Positions 25,523 through 37,300 of a DNA stretch of 60,000 nt are shown piece after piece. The DNA comes from Membranipora membranacea (lineage: Eukaryota > Bryozoa > Gymnolaemata > Cheilostomatida > Membraniporidae). The DNA lies in assembly GCA_914767715.1 (NCBI GenBank), contig OU612073.1:11968001-12028000 (forward strand), written 5' to 3'. Numbering within the stretch: position 1 is the stretch's first letter; each line of letters begins with the position of its first letter. Under the pieces are notes generated by a model, which was not told the origin of the DNA, made no database searches, and saw only the letters and a list, made by a program, of their open reading frames with translations. The position numbers were made by a program, and so were the translations under genes.

Positions 25523-25699
25523 GTAAGGGTTAGGATAAGTGGAGCTTACATGGCCTAGGAGGGTCTTCTAAGTGTGATGAAAGTGCGTAATGGATTAGCT
25601 TTATAATTTTACAAAAAAGAAAAGTCTAATCTATCACAGGTTCAGCACACTTAGAGGTCCATTCTGGGCCATGTAAGCTCCACTTATCCTAACGCTTAC
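25523..25699. mobile_element. Short foldback (MITE-like) element
   Basis: A terminal inverted repeat of about 30 bases, starting gtaagggttaggataag and ending cttatcctaacgcttac, encloses ~110 bp. The arms also share ggagcttacatggcc and its inverse. No target-site duplication was identified, so the superfamily is unknown. Confidence 0.75.
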
Positions 25700-27070
25700 G
25701 CTAACACCTACACTACCAGTACGCTTTCACTATCACTTCAGTACATGTTAGAGTTCTAAACTTGTTTTGAGTGTGATTATATATATATAAATTATATTGA
25801 ATTAAATTTATATAAATGATAAGCTTTATTGAAGGGTAAGTCCGGCAAGCACTAATGTATTGAATAGTACAAATTTTTATATAAATGTATCACCTGTCTC
25901 ACAATGTGCATTGTCACGATGAGACATGACTATCGCCTGGGTATTTGTTGCAAATCCGGAATATTCTCACATAATACCAGTGGGCTCAACGTAAAGCCTA
26001 TAGAGCACAAATTAGAGGTATTACCTCGGTTAATGAAGGTTAACTGGACTAATACTTGTCCAACTATCATCATGACAAGACTCCCGATAGGGTCGTTACT
26101 CGTTACACTCATAAACCAGGTAAACTCCTGCTTGGATGACATGAGCAGGTTTATAATCGAAAGCCTTATGAACTCAAATGGTACCAACTGACTTATTCGC
26201 ATCTCATTTCATAAGAAAATAACATTGACAGCACATTTGTTATGTGATGGCATTTATATATACTTTTATTGACAATCTACAATCATCTCTATGAATGTTT
26301 TGAGAATCATCTCATGCTGGTTTGTTTGTGATTACTTTAATTTGTCGATCAAGCTACAATTGAATGTATAAATTAGATCTGACCGTACAGAATATGATTG
26401 TTGTGCTATTGATAGTAAATCATCAATCTGGGATGAGATTTTGAATTTCTATTTTTTAAACATTTATCATCACAATGAGATGTCCAAAGTATTAGCTCTA
26501 AACATTCACATTTTTACCACAAAGTAAAGATATGTGCTGAAAGGGCGATTTTGGAAAAAATTTTCCCTCTCTCTTTAAATATGCAAAATTCGAGCTCAAA
26601 CCTAGTTTAAGCCCTCAAACTGTGCCAGGACAGCTTGTAGAGGCATTTCAGTATCAAGAGTTTACAAGGGTGAGCTATTATCCGTTATGAACTTGTGGAC
26701 CAACCAAAGATGAGAACGCTTGTGCAGGGTCAGATATATTATATATCAGCGAGGTCCGATAATAGTTGTTTTAGCATTTGCAAGGCAACGCTTTAGTTAA
26801 TAAACTGTGTACATACTCTCTATACTATTTTATTCAATTATCTAGTGTTCTGATTGGTGAGACATTGCTTACAACACAAGGTGAAAGTTTTTTTCCCCAT
26901 TTACTTATATTTCAACTATCCACCAAGACATTGAAATGGACAGCCGAGGGCTTTAAACTATAATGTAAATGTTTCTTACGGTTTTATTCTTGCAGTTCAA
27001 TAACAAAAATGCAACATTGACAGAAATAATGTTGACACATGTTATCACTCAGGAGTATACCTAATTATAA

Positions 27071-27092
27071 TAATATATATATATATATATAT
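27071..27092. repeat. AT dinucleotide microsatellite
   Basis: A run of alternating A and T at about 27,071-27,092 in an AT-rich noncoding stretch. Length is likely polymorphic. No further role is apparent. Confidence 0.8.
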
Positions 27093-27458
27093 GTTTATTA
27101 TAAATCAGTGCATGTAATACATCAACATTATTATTCTGTTGTATCAGAGATTTTTTACTTTTTGAGGCATATTATTATTAATTTTAGCCAGATGTAATCC
27201 TGAATAGTACACTCATTATTGCTCACTTCACTATCCAATATCTTATAATCCCCCATAATGTGTGAGTTTAATTTGTATCGTAATGTTCAATGCTAATTTT
27301 GTATGTTATACCATTAATTTTTGACTGACAAAGCCATTAAGATCTCTTTTTTTGCATAACCTATTTAGCTCATCTTGTAACGCTATGATGCATGTTACAG
27401 GATTACCAGATTATTAGTCTGAACTCTCAGACTTTTGCTCCCTCCGATAGCTTCCTGG

Positions 27459-27665
27459 CTAGATTATTGGAGTTGATAAAATAAATCGTTTCATTCTACC
27501 TGCGTCATTCACAGGATACAACATAACTTTCCGATACAGCTGTTGTTGAGGATTAAAGATTATGACTGGCAGCTGGTGATACCTAGCCTTGTCACCTGGC
27601 CACATGGCCCGTGAAAATTCTCTTTTTGATTGACTGACTTTTGTGTATACTTCTGTCTGACTCAT
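27459..27665 (-). CDS. Possible isolated exon, unknown
   Basis: A minus-strand frame starts at an ATG (27,665) and ends at 27,459. A donor-like GCAG/GTAGAATG lies at 27,500/27,499, so a first coding exon of ~166 bases is possible. The translation has a protein-like charged and aromatic pattern (for example PGDKARYHQLPVIIF, YRKVMLYPVNDA). No matching downstream exon was found and no family is recognised. Confidence 0.25.
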   Translation of the reverse strand: MSQTEVYTKVSQSKREFSRAMWPGDKARYHQLPVIIFNPQQQLYRKVMLYPVNDAGRMKRFILSTPII

Positions 27666-28364
27666 AGAAAGATAAGTTACAATTTAGAAAGATCTAGAAC
27701 GACAGCTTATCAGTAGAAGAAATCTCAGTAATGGATGATTAGAGCTAAATTAACCCTAACACATACGTTGTGCCGAAAAGGTGGCAAAAAACAAGATTTC
27801 AAGTTGCAAAATTTCACAGTTAAATTTTCAATTTATGTTATCATATTGTGGATATGAATTTCATGATGCTGTTTAGATATTGACCAACGTTCTTAAGTAG
27901 CTGTATGTTTATAAGATCAGGCATAACCCCGCTTGGCTTCTAACACGTGAGAGCTTGGCAGGTGCGTGTATAATTTTGAGGCTATGTTTCTAGGAATCCT
28001 AACACTTGGAGGGAATCACACGCTATGGTGACAGAGTTAGAATGGACCTCCTGTGCCTTATCCATATGGCTTTGAGAATATTTTTGAATTATGATAATAT
28101 ACCATTACTCAGGTAAAAGCCATAATACTCATCTAATATCATAAAAGAATAAATCATAATACAATTTACTGTTGTGCATTGTTACATTTTACACATACAT
28201 CCATTTGGATTGATGATTGATGGATAGTAAATAGAGTTCTTATACACTGCAGTTCCATGATTTGACCTGAGCTAATTGTGAGGGGATTTGAAACCATTGG
28301 AATACCTCCCAGTTTGCGCAGAGCTCGCCGGTTAAGTTTGCGCTGTGCAGTTCAAACTACAGAG

Positions 28365-28440
28365 AGCTGGCGTGGCTGTATGGTTTTTATCAAAAACTAA
28401 GTGTAATGCAGCCCTTGGCTCAAATCCCAGCGACGGCAGA
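28365..28440 (+). repeat. Possible tRNA-derived SINE fragment
   Basis: A box-A-like tggcgtggctgtatgg (~28,369-28,384) is followed ~33 bases later by a box-B-like ggctcaaatcc (28,417-28,427), the spacing of an internal Pol III promoter. The sequence does not fold into a full cloverleaf by eye, so a working tRNA gene is unlikely. No 3' tail was delimited. Confidence 0.35.
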
Positions 28441-29379
28441 TTCTTTTGAAGTTTTAGCTCCATTCATGGGGATGGATACATTCATTGTAGGGCGAGCCAA
28501 GAGGTGACAACTTAGCCTTATCTAGGCCGACCTAATAATCCGCATGGAAAAATAATGTCATATTCACATCCAATTGTATATTGAGAACATCTGAAGTGTA
28601 AAGTTACTAAGTGTAAAACAAATGTGGCTACATCACAAGTGGCAGATTCTCCTATGCATGAGTATAAATGTGATAATTTGAGCATTACCAGGGAGTGTTT
28701 ACGATAAATGACTTTTCCCCTATTTGTCCGGCCTCCTGCGGATAAAGTGTGGACAAACTTTGAACAGCCACTTATCCTTGTTTCAATTCCGCCAAACTTA
28801 TCCACAATTTTTTCTAAATTTTATCCGCTTTGCTGAGGGCAGACAAGTAGCAGATTAGTGCCTTATAGACTTAGTTCCTAAACAAAGATAGATAGGGTCA
28901 AATGATATCGATGAGATTACGGAACTTAGGTCAAATTTCAGAAATCAGTCTCAATAGACCTTAAAGTAGCAGACTACCACAAAAATTGTATTTTGATATT
29001 TGATGCGTAATGATGTATTCCTTCTGAATTTGGATGTTATAAATAAGTATTGAATTTGAAATTTTAATTTTTTCAATTACAAATTCTCTTAGTGTCAACC
29101 TTAATACATAAACAGTCATCTCAGTTACAAAATCATCTAAAAAAACAATATTATTGCTTTCAATTACAAAAAAAGTAAGCGTTTTCTTTGAGATTATAAA
29201 CAAAACATAGCTTCTCAATTTATTTCAGTTTATTGCAGCCACAGGGTTGAGGGGCTGCTGACTGCCCTGTGGTGCAGAATTAAAGCTTATACCTAGGATT
29301 TTCATTGTTGAGTATGTTGCCTACTTGTAATTGCATCTTTTTTCGTGTTTAGTGGTTCCAGGGTTGTCTGCTACATTAA

Positions 29380-29744
29380 AGGGCAACCAAGGTTTCGCAG
29401 CAATGCATTAATGGACAGTAAATGTGCTAGGCAGCATCAGCTTAGTACATTACCCGATGCAAAACTCAAAGTAGTTGCTGACTCTAAGCTGGGTAACACT
29501 TCAGTTTAAGAGAGGTTCCAAGAAATTGCTGTAATGATTATAGAGCACAGGCTAAATAGTAACAGGAACAGGAAACTACTCTGTGGTATTCCTTTTTTAG
29601 CTGAGTTTGAGTACCTGATGGATGAAATGTTTAACAAGAACTCTGGCTGAAAAGTCAGCTGAATAAGATTTTGTCTTTTTCGCTATGCATAAGATGCAAT
29701 CTGCTATTAATCAATGAGAAATTGTTTGAAACCCTGGTTGCCCT
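29380..29744. mobile_element. piggyBac-like non-autonomous element, 365 bp
   Basis: The terminal inverted repeats AGGGCAACCAAGGTTTC and GAAACCCTGGTTGCCCT are flanked directly by TTAA on both sides (29,376-29,379 and 29,745-29,748), the target duplication typical of piggyBac transposition. The interior has no transposase. It is in intergenic DNA upstream of the WSC receptor gene. Confidence 0.75.
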
Positions 29745-30392
29745 TTAAGTATGACTGACACATAAACAATCTTCTGTTCTAATAGAATATGCCAATTCTC
29801 AACAAAGAATGTCAGCCAATATTAGTCTAACTTTGTCCACAAGCTGCCAAAGCCAATTGAAATTGTCACCAGCAAAAACATGCCGGTTTGTGTCACAATA
29901 AACGAAACAGCGATATGCACTGAGCTGATCTGGGTTAGAAGCGGAGGAATGATATGCCCATTGAATAATATCACATGATTGAAGCAGGGAAGTTCGGTTT
30001 CACGCCATTGAAATATTAAGTTTTTCCAATTTCTAAATTCAACAATGAATCCTCCCCACCGGAACTTAGAAAGTGTGAATTTTTATAGTTTATTGTCACG
30101 TGAATATCTCTACACCACTCATTGATTGAATCCTAATCGTTATTGCACATTTGAACTAAATATAGAAGGAGCAGGATGGCTTGCCACAAAAACAGTTTCG
30201 TCCGCACATGAATAAGAGTTTATCAGAATAAGGGAACACTTAGGCTCATGTGATCGTCTTATCCATTACTATCTGTTATTTCTTTTCTTATCTCTTGTTA
30301 TTTCAATTGTGTGAATCTAGCAATCTGTTGCCATTGTTCTTGGCTCTTTTGAAACATTCACCAGTGCGTCTCAAGCTAATAACCATACCCCA

Positions 30393-33352
30393 ATGTATAT
30401 TTCTTCATGTCAAATGCTGTTTTACTTTGCGATTGTAGTGACATATTTATCTGTTCTCAGTACCCGTAAGTACAGCATTATCATTTTACCAGTATACCTG
30501 ACACTTCTCAAGATGGTGGTGAGGCGTTTAACAGGAAATTATAATGAGTTTACATCGTAATAACCAGTTTTGAAAAGCTTGACAAGGCCCCCAACAAAGC
30601 TTACCAGAACAGGCTATTGTAGTAAAGACATCAACTTTCTGATGATCTTTCTTGCTTTACGTAGACACATCAGCTGAGCAGGTGCCTCGTTATGAATACA
30701 GAGGATGTTACAAGGACAGAGGTTGGCCGTACAACAGGGCTCTCCAAGGCTTCAACATATATACTGCCTCGAACACTCTTGGATGGTGCGCACTTCTGTG
30801 TCTTTATCAAATTCAAGGTGAGCCGACAACACCTGATATGCAGTGGTCTAAGTGGACTTTTTTCTTTGTGGGAACTCTATTTTCTGGGTTTAAAATTGTT
30901 TTGAGAATTTCTTGCAATTTCTAGATCAATTTATGCGGAAATATGCATCTGTAATAGTATGATTGATATCTGGTCAAAAGAGACAACTTCACACTGATTT
31001 TGCACAGAATCCAGTGGGAACTGTATTCTAAAGGTTCCCCCTGTATTTCTTTGTGGGAACACTACCTGTAAGCCTTAGCGTGACATCAGAGAAATCAAAA
31101 GTGAAAATACTGCTGTTCCTCAAAAAGGTTCTAAGATCAATGTTGAATTGCTGCACAGTTGGTCTACCACAGAATTTGTGTATTTGAACGTAGGAAAACA
31201 AATTTTGGGATTGAATTTGTTGGTTTGTTTGTGATTACTTTAATTAATTTTGACAAAAAAATGTTTTGATGCAGTAAGTGCTGCAGCCAGCCATCTTCAC
31301 GCATACATTGTGTTTCACATTCAACGTACATCCCACTCCTGAACATCTTGTGTGATACCAAAGAAACCAAGTTGTGCACAAAGTTGGTTATTGCAAGGCA
31401 TTCAATTTGATCTGCTGTGCTGTAAATGACTATGGTAGACTTTTCAATCCTTATAGGTTATACAATGATGGGTCTGGAGTATGGTGAGATGTGTTACTGT
31501 GGGGGTGAAGCTGATAATTCCACCAGATATGGCCTGTGTTCTAACACAGGATGTACATGTGACTATAAATGTCCCGGGAATGATGAAGAGATCTGTGGAG
31601 GAAACTATGCTATATCTATGTACTACATCAGTAAGTAACATTACGTCTGTAAGGGTCCTTTATCCATCTGAATTTAAACTTTAAAAAAGTAGAGCAAAAT
31701 ATTGATTGTGTCTGTTAGAGAGCATAGATTGAGTAAGATTAGTCTTTCAATCGTTAACCCTAAGTATCTGCATCCATGTGAAGAATGATAACATCACAAA
31801 AATCAGTAAGATGTAACATAACAATAGTCATTATCATTTCAGACTGGGGAAATTCAACTACTACAACCACACTGACACCTACAACTGACAAAACAACAGC
31901 TTCCAGCCCTCAAGGGTTCAAAAGTAGTGCGATGACAACTAACCAACAAATCTCTATCGGCATCAATATAACTAATGGTTCGACAATAACTACTACATCA
32001 TCAGGTATCTGTTTCATCTCAGTAGAAATTAGAACAAAATGTTGGAACTGACTTTCAATGTCCAACGCACTGGTTAGATAAGAACAAATATTCTGATTTG
32101 CTGATTTGATCTTAACAAATTGCAACTTGCCAGTGTGATCATCAATGTAATGAAAACAATAAAATGCAGACCTGAGGCAAACCAGGGGTTAAATCCCTCC
32201 CCCTACATCATTTGCCACTGTGATGTATCACTGATCTACCTTGATGTTATTACATCCACATGAAATCAAGTATATCACAGTATTCATCATTGATCTTGTT
32301 CTGCTTTGTATATTTGGGTGGGTGGGTCGTAGTGACTGGCTCAAGGTCAGGTGCAAAGATCACCAATCAAGATTCACAGGCTTAGATTTTTAAATAAATA
32401 TATTTATGTTTTGCTGTGCTGTCTCTCTATAGTCCATTAATAATGCTTAGTTAGTTTGATACAAACAATTGTCGAAGAAATTGAGAGTACAGGCAAAACT
32501 TGATTTTTTAAAGCATTTTGAAACAATCTACTCTATATATATGGCAGCTTAATACTTTTTGAGCAATTCCATTGGTTCAGACTGACTATAAATGGTTCAA
32601 CACTAAAAAATGAAAATCTAGTTTGCTTTGCTGATATTTATGTCGATTGAATATAGTTTTAATTATTTCTAGCAAAATTGAACCGAAGACAACAGAATGA
32701 TAATGATAGCGATGTACTGGTGATAGCAGGTGGTACTGTGTGGGGCGCACTCATAGTTATACTGAGCGTTTGGCTCATTGTTTACCTAATCAAGAAAAAA
32801 AAGTAAGTGTCAAAATGAGTCAGTAAATGTAAAAAACTGTTAGGGGCAACTATGTCTACCATTAGCCTTATCTCAAGGGGCCCTTTTTATTTTATATTTT
32901 GATCCCAAACCAAAACAACTTTGAGACATGGCTTTTTAAAACTAGAAGAGTGCATGCATATGGCAACACATAATTTATTCTGTTTTCAACAAATGAATCA
33001 CCTTTAAATCACTATATAATCATGGAAATCAATGTTTACTCTGTTATACAGGAATAAAAGAGAACAGAATGCAGAGTCACAGAACGCGGACTCGGTAGGT
33101 CCTGACACAGATACTTACACCTCACTGAAGACATCAGTAGATACATCACAAACTTACACGCCATTACACCTACCTGATAACACCGCAAAAGAGACACAAC
33201 AGGAGAAGCAAACAACATATGAAACACTACAGAATAATACAGAGGATTATTACAATATGAGAGCATACGCTACACTACAGACAGCAGATAGATCGACAGC
33301 TTCTAATTCAGACGACTATGAGAACTCTAAAATTTACATGAACGGTCAATAA
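30393..33352 (+). CDS. WSC-domain type I membrane protein with tyrosine-motif tail (330 aa)
   Basis: A probable cell-surface receptor or carbohydrate-binding sensor. Exons are 30,393-30,465, 30,665-30,817, 31,457-31,630, 31,843-32,004, 32,673-32,802 and 33,052-33,352, with consistent GT-AG phases. A hydrophobic signal peptide covers residues 1-24. One WSC domain (about 34-132) starts YRGCYKDR and contains the YGEMCYCGG and CPGNDEEICGG blocks with the usual cysteines. A Thr/Ser-rich stalk (~135-187) with possible N-glycosylation sites leads to a membrane helix (~202-227) and a Lys-rich stop-transfer. The tail (228-330, mostly one exon) has YxxL at Y253, Y266, Y287 and Y303, YxxM at Y297 and YxN at Y320 and Y326, candidate SH2-binding sites. 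WSC domains are known from yeast stress sensors, Kremen and polycystin-1; ligand and role here are unknown. AATAAA lies at 33,553. Confidence 0.88.
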
Positions 33353-34363
33353 TAACTCAACTCAACTGCATTCAATGTCGATGACACTACCCAAACTATT
33401 CAGCTGTTGATTTATCATTAGGATGCTCTGCGACTAAATATTATATCCCTTTGATAAGTATTTGATATGAAGTGTTGTTTATGAGTGTGAACTTTTAATC
33501 ATATCAGCATTGTTGATTTGACAATTAGTTCAAACCTGATGCGACATAGATTAATAAATAATGATATCGATAAACTTTGACCAAACACATACATAGGCCG
33601 TTAGCACTGAAGCAACAAGGCACATGAGTCTCCTGGTAGATGCATTGCTTCCAATCATACTGTTGTACACAGCGATGTGAAAACGAGGGGCCGTGCCATT
33701 GTGAGCAAAACGTGTAATAGATATCACAGTTCAATTTAACACAACAAAAATGCCTGGTTATACAGGAGAGACAGTGTGGTTCTCTGGTTTGATGCTTTTT
33801 TATTACTGATTCTCATAGTATAAAATTAGGCTTCAAGAGATTGCCAATATGTGCTATGTTAGTAAGTTCAAATAAATATGATTTCATCTTCAAATAACCA
33901 CAATATTGAACGTAGAGTTTTAAATAAGTTATCAATATCATTATGTAAGAAACAGTTGTGTAGACATTGCTGCATAGGCACTATGAAATAATAAACTAAA
34001 CTAAATGATTTCCACAGGAATCACCAGGAAAATATCCTTTACATATTTGATGTAAGCTTTAAATAGATTATTAAAACGATTTTAGAACAAATTGTCACTT
34101 ACATAAGAAAATATGTCATCAACAAGCTGGCAGAAATTTTACAACCCTGCCAAAATGCTTGCCTCAACAATTGCCAGTAATATGAGGATGTCCATCAACA
34201 AATGGTTGCATCTGGATTTGTTTTCAAACGCATTGTACAAAATTGAATCGATCTGTCTAAAATTGGTCTAGCATTTTTAATTCTATGTACAGATTTCTCC
34301 ATTTACTACAATTTAAATAAATATTATACCACTTAAATAATCACACTATTATTATTATTATTT
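33353..34363. other. Intergenic gap between convergent WSC and RhoGAP genes
   Basis: About 1 kb containing the 3' ends of two tail-to-tail genes. AATAAA at 33,553 may end the WSC transcript. A short ATT trinucleotide run lies near 34,347-34,360. No gene seen. Confidence 0.6.
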
Positions 34364-37300
34364 TCAATTCCCATCACTGTCGCTTTGGTGATTATCACTG
34401 TCTGAGCTGTCACCATCTCTGCTCGTATTGATGCAGCATGTCTTAGTTTTATTATGACAGGGTATATCTGCTATGGTTTGACGAGAGAGGTAACTCCTAG
34501 GCGCTTTATAACCTGCCGCTGTGTCCGAGCTCCGACTGCCTGATAAGAACCACTCTCGTCTCTGTAAGTGTAATTATTAACTTTAAATTAAACATTTTTA
34601 ATGAGGTTTTCATATGAATAATTAGTATGATATAAACAAAAGAAAATAGCAACTTGTTGACCTCGTAAACAAACAAAAATACAAATGCACAAAAATAATG
34701 TAATAAAATAAAGTAATGTTATGTTAAGTAATGTAACATGTGATTTAGAAATTTATAGTCAAAGGGAGTCAATAAGTTGAACTTGAATATCCGGTTTAAG
34801 AGTTTAAGAACGTAGTAGATTTGTCTCTAGGTGAACGATAATCTATTGAAGGACTGGTAAATTGTGGTATCTGGCAAATCAAGTTTCTTTCTAGTCTCTA
34901 CAATTACCTGTTTTAGGCGATCAAGCTGTCTTGTTTTTATATCATCATATCGATGTTTTCTCTGACTAGATGGTGGGGTATTGGATGCGCTGTGCACTGT
35001 CATAACATTCCCTGTAATACATAAGGTCAGTTTGATTCTTGCCACATGAATCACTCTGGTAAGCTCACAAAGCGATCGGTGGTACAAGTCATATTCATTG
35101 TAGCCAAGAAACGAGTTTTCTGCATACTGAGGCTGTTGTTCTCTTCCTAATAGCCTACTTTATATAATATATACACTTTTTTGATTGCAAAGAATATCCA
35201 TCTATAAATAAACATACCGTGTCACGATACGAGAGAAATAGAAAAGTACTGAATAGAAAGAGCATTTATGGGAGAGCAGGTTTTGTTGCCTGGATGGTGT
35301 AAAATAACATGTCCAGAGGCCAGAATACAGCAAGATATAAGGTGCCCATAGTCAAGTTTTATGTATAATAAAAGATTTATTTGTACCTGTGCTTCCTCGA
35401 TGTGCAGGATTTATCTCCTCATTGTTTGATTCTTCATTAGAAGATTTAATGGAACACTTTACTATAGAAGTGAAGAACTTTAAATGCTCTTCTGCAAACA
35501 GTATAGAGCTAGAAAAGCTCTGTATCAGTATCTCCATTACAAGGGCTGCATTTTTGACTAGTTTAGGATCGCATGATAAATTCCTGAAATATCAATAAAG
35601 AGGTCGTGAATAAAATTCCTCTTGTAAGTGATATGAAGGCTGCAGTAGAATTTCATGAGGTATACATAGCCCATATCTAACAAAGGTTGTCAGTGCAAAA
35701 CAGCACAAGCACCACCGTTATAGGACATGATTTGTTAACTCCCGTCACAGATAAAAGCATATTCATCGCTTGAATCCATAGACTTAATAATAAACCTAGA
35801 CAGGACACCATATACAGCTGAAGTGAGGCACTTAATTGTGGGGCAGCATAACGTCATTGAAAGATGTAGAAGTAATGATGTAATGATGATCAATTTTTAT
35901 CGGATTTTGAATTTGCAAATTGCTTTACAATCAGCAGCGTCTAGTCATCAACTTGATGCTATTTCTTTTTCAAAAATTAGTATCAAATTGTTCAGGACAA
36001 GCTGCTCAATCTATTTTAATTTCAAAGCTCGAAATCCGATCAAAATTGATCGAGTTATCGACAAAAAAACCTGGATTTTTGACAGTTAATCAATGATAGC
36101 ATCATTGCTTCTACACCTTCCAATGTCGTTACGTTGCCCACAATTAAATGCCTCAATGCTAATGCTCCATATAGTGTCCTGTCTAGGTTCATTATTAAGT
36201 CTATGCTTCAAACTGAGTTTATAATGTTTGTGCTTTGATCGTGCATCGACCCTGAGTAAGATATAATAAAGTTGTAAAACATTTTACTTTTTTGAAACTC
36301 AAAGGTTGTAGATTTCAATGCCTTTGTGGTGGTAGCTAGGTGTGACTCTATGAACATTGACATCATTCTACATGGGTGTAACTGTATAGTTTCACAGCAA
36401 TACTTACTGGAAAATACTTCCTGTGACACTCTTTGCCATTGCCTCAGCTGTCATTTTCTGTTGGCAGCCCCTGGTAGCAATCCTATGCCACATCCCAAAT
36501 AAAAGCGCCAGAAATCGTTGTGTGGTTATTGGTAAAGTTCTTATAACACTAAAATGAAGTATTACCGAAAATAAAATAATTCAGCATTTTTTTTGTGACC
36601 GGGAAATACAAACAAATAGTAAGAGGGAATTGTCTGCTCAGATAAACTTGTGTGACAACTCCTACTACCACTTAGCCAACTGCCATATACAGTGTACAGT
36701 GCATGATAAGAATATTTGATTGTGGCGCATCACTGGTCAACATTTACTACTAACAGTTAAAATGATCTGGTATATGTTCATCTGTCTTTTGGGCCTAAAT
36801 ATAGAAATCAACAAAAACATTTTTGGTGTAACATCAGTTTAAGTAGTTTTAGAGCCGAGTGACTGACATCTAGGGAGAGCGTCATTAAAGCAATAGACTT
36901 CGGAGTTATGTTACCTGCTTAGAGATTTGATTTGTTGTACCCTGTCTTCAAGGTATAAAACTGCTAAAGCCTGTTTCTCGAGTTCTCGTCCTAATATTCC
37001 ACCTGGAATGCTCAGCAAAAACTTCTACAAACATCAGCAAAAATATAGGTAAAATAGGGTGGTAGGGGGATACAGAAATGCATCAAAATGTTAGAGAGGG
37101 CTAAACCATCGAAACAAGTTAATTTTGAATGAAGTTGTGTTCCAGGGCGCTGATATTACATGGATACTGTATGGATATTACGCTGTGGATGTTCCATGGA
37201 TAGTGCGATGGAGAATGGATTAATGGTTGGGGACAGTACGGCAATACATCAAAATGTTATAAAAGGGAATGCATCAATACGGGTCTTGTCATTAAAACGT

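Larger units (their letters stand above)
24546..30392. other. Gene-poor interval
   Basis: About 5.8 kb with no confident gene. It holds a G-rich run (~24,588-24,598), a foldback element (25,523-25,699), an AT dinucleotide run (~27,071-27,092), a possible exon (27,459-27,665), a possible SINE (~28,365-28,440) and a TTAA-flanked element (29,380-29,744). Open frames at 25,152-25,499 and 25,904-26,202 have no recognisable domain or flanking splice logic. Confidence 0.6.

Noticed and set aside
25904-26202. Overlapping ~90-codon frames on both strands
   Set aside because: Open on both strands with no recognisable motif; probably chance.
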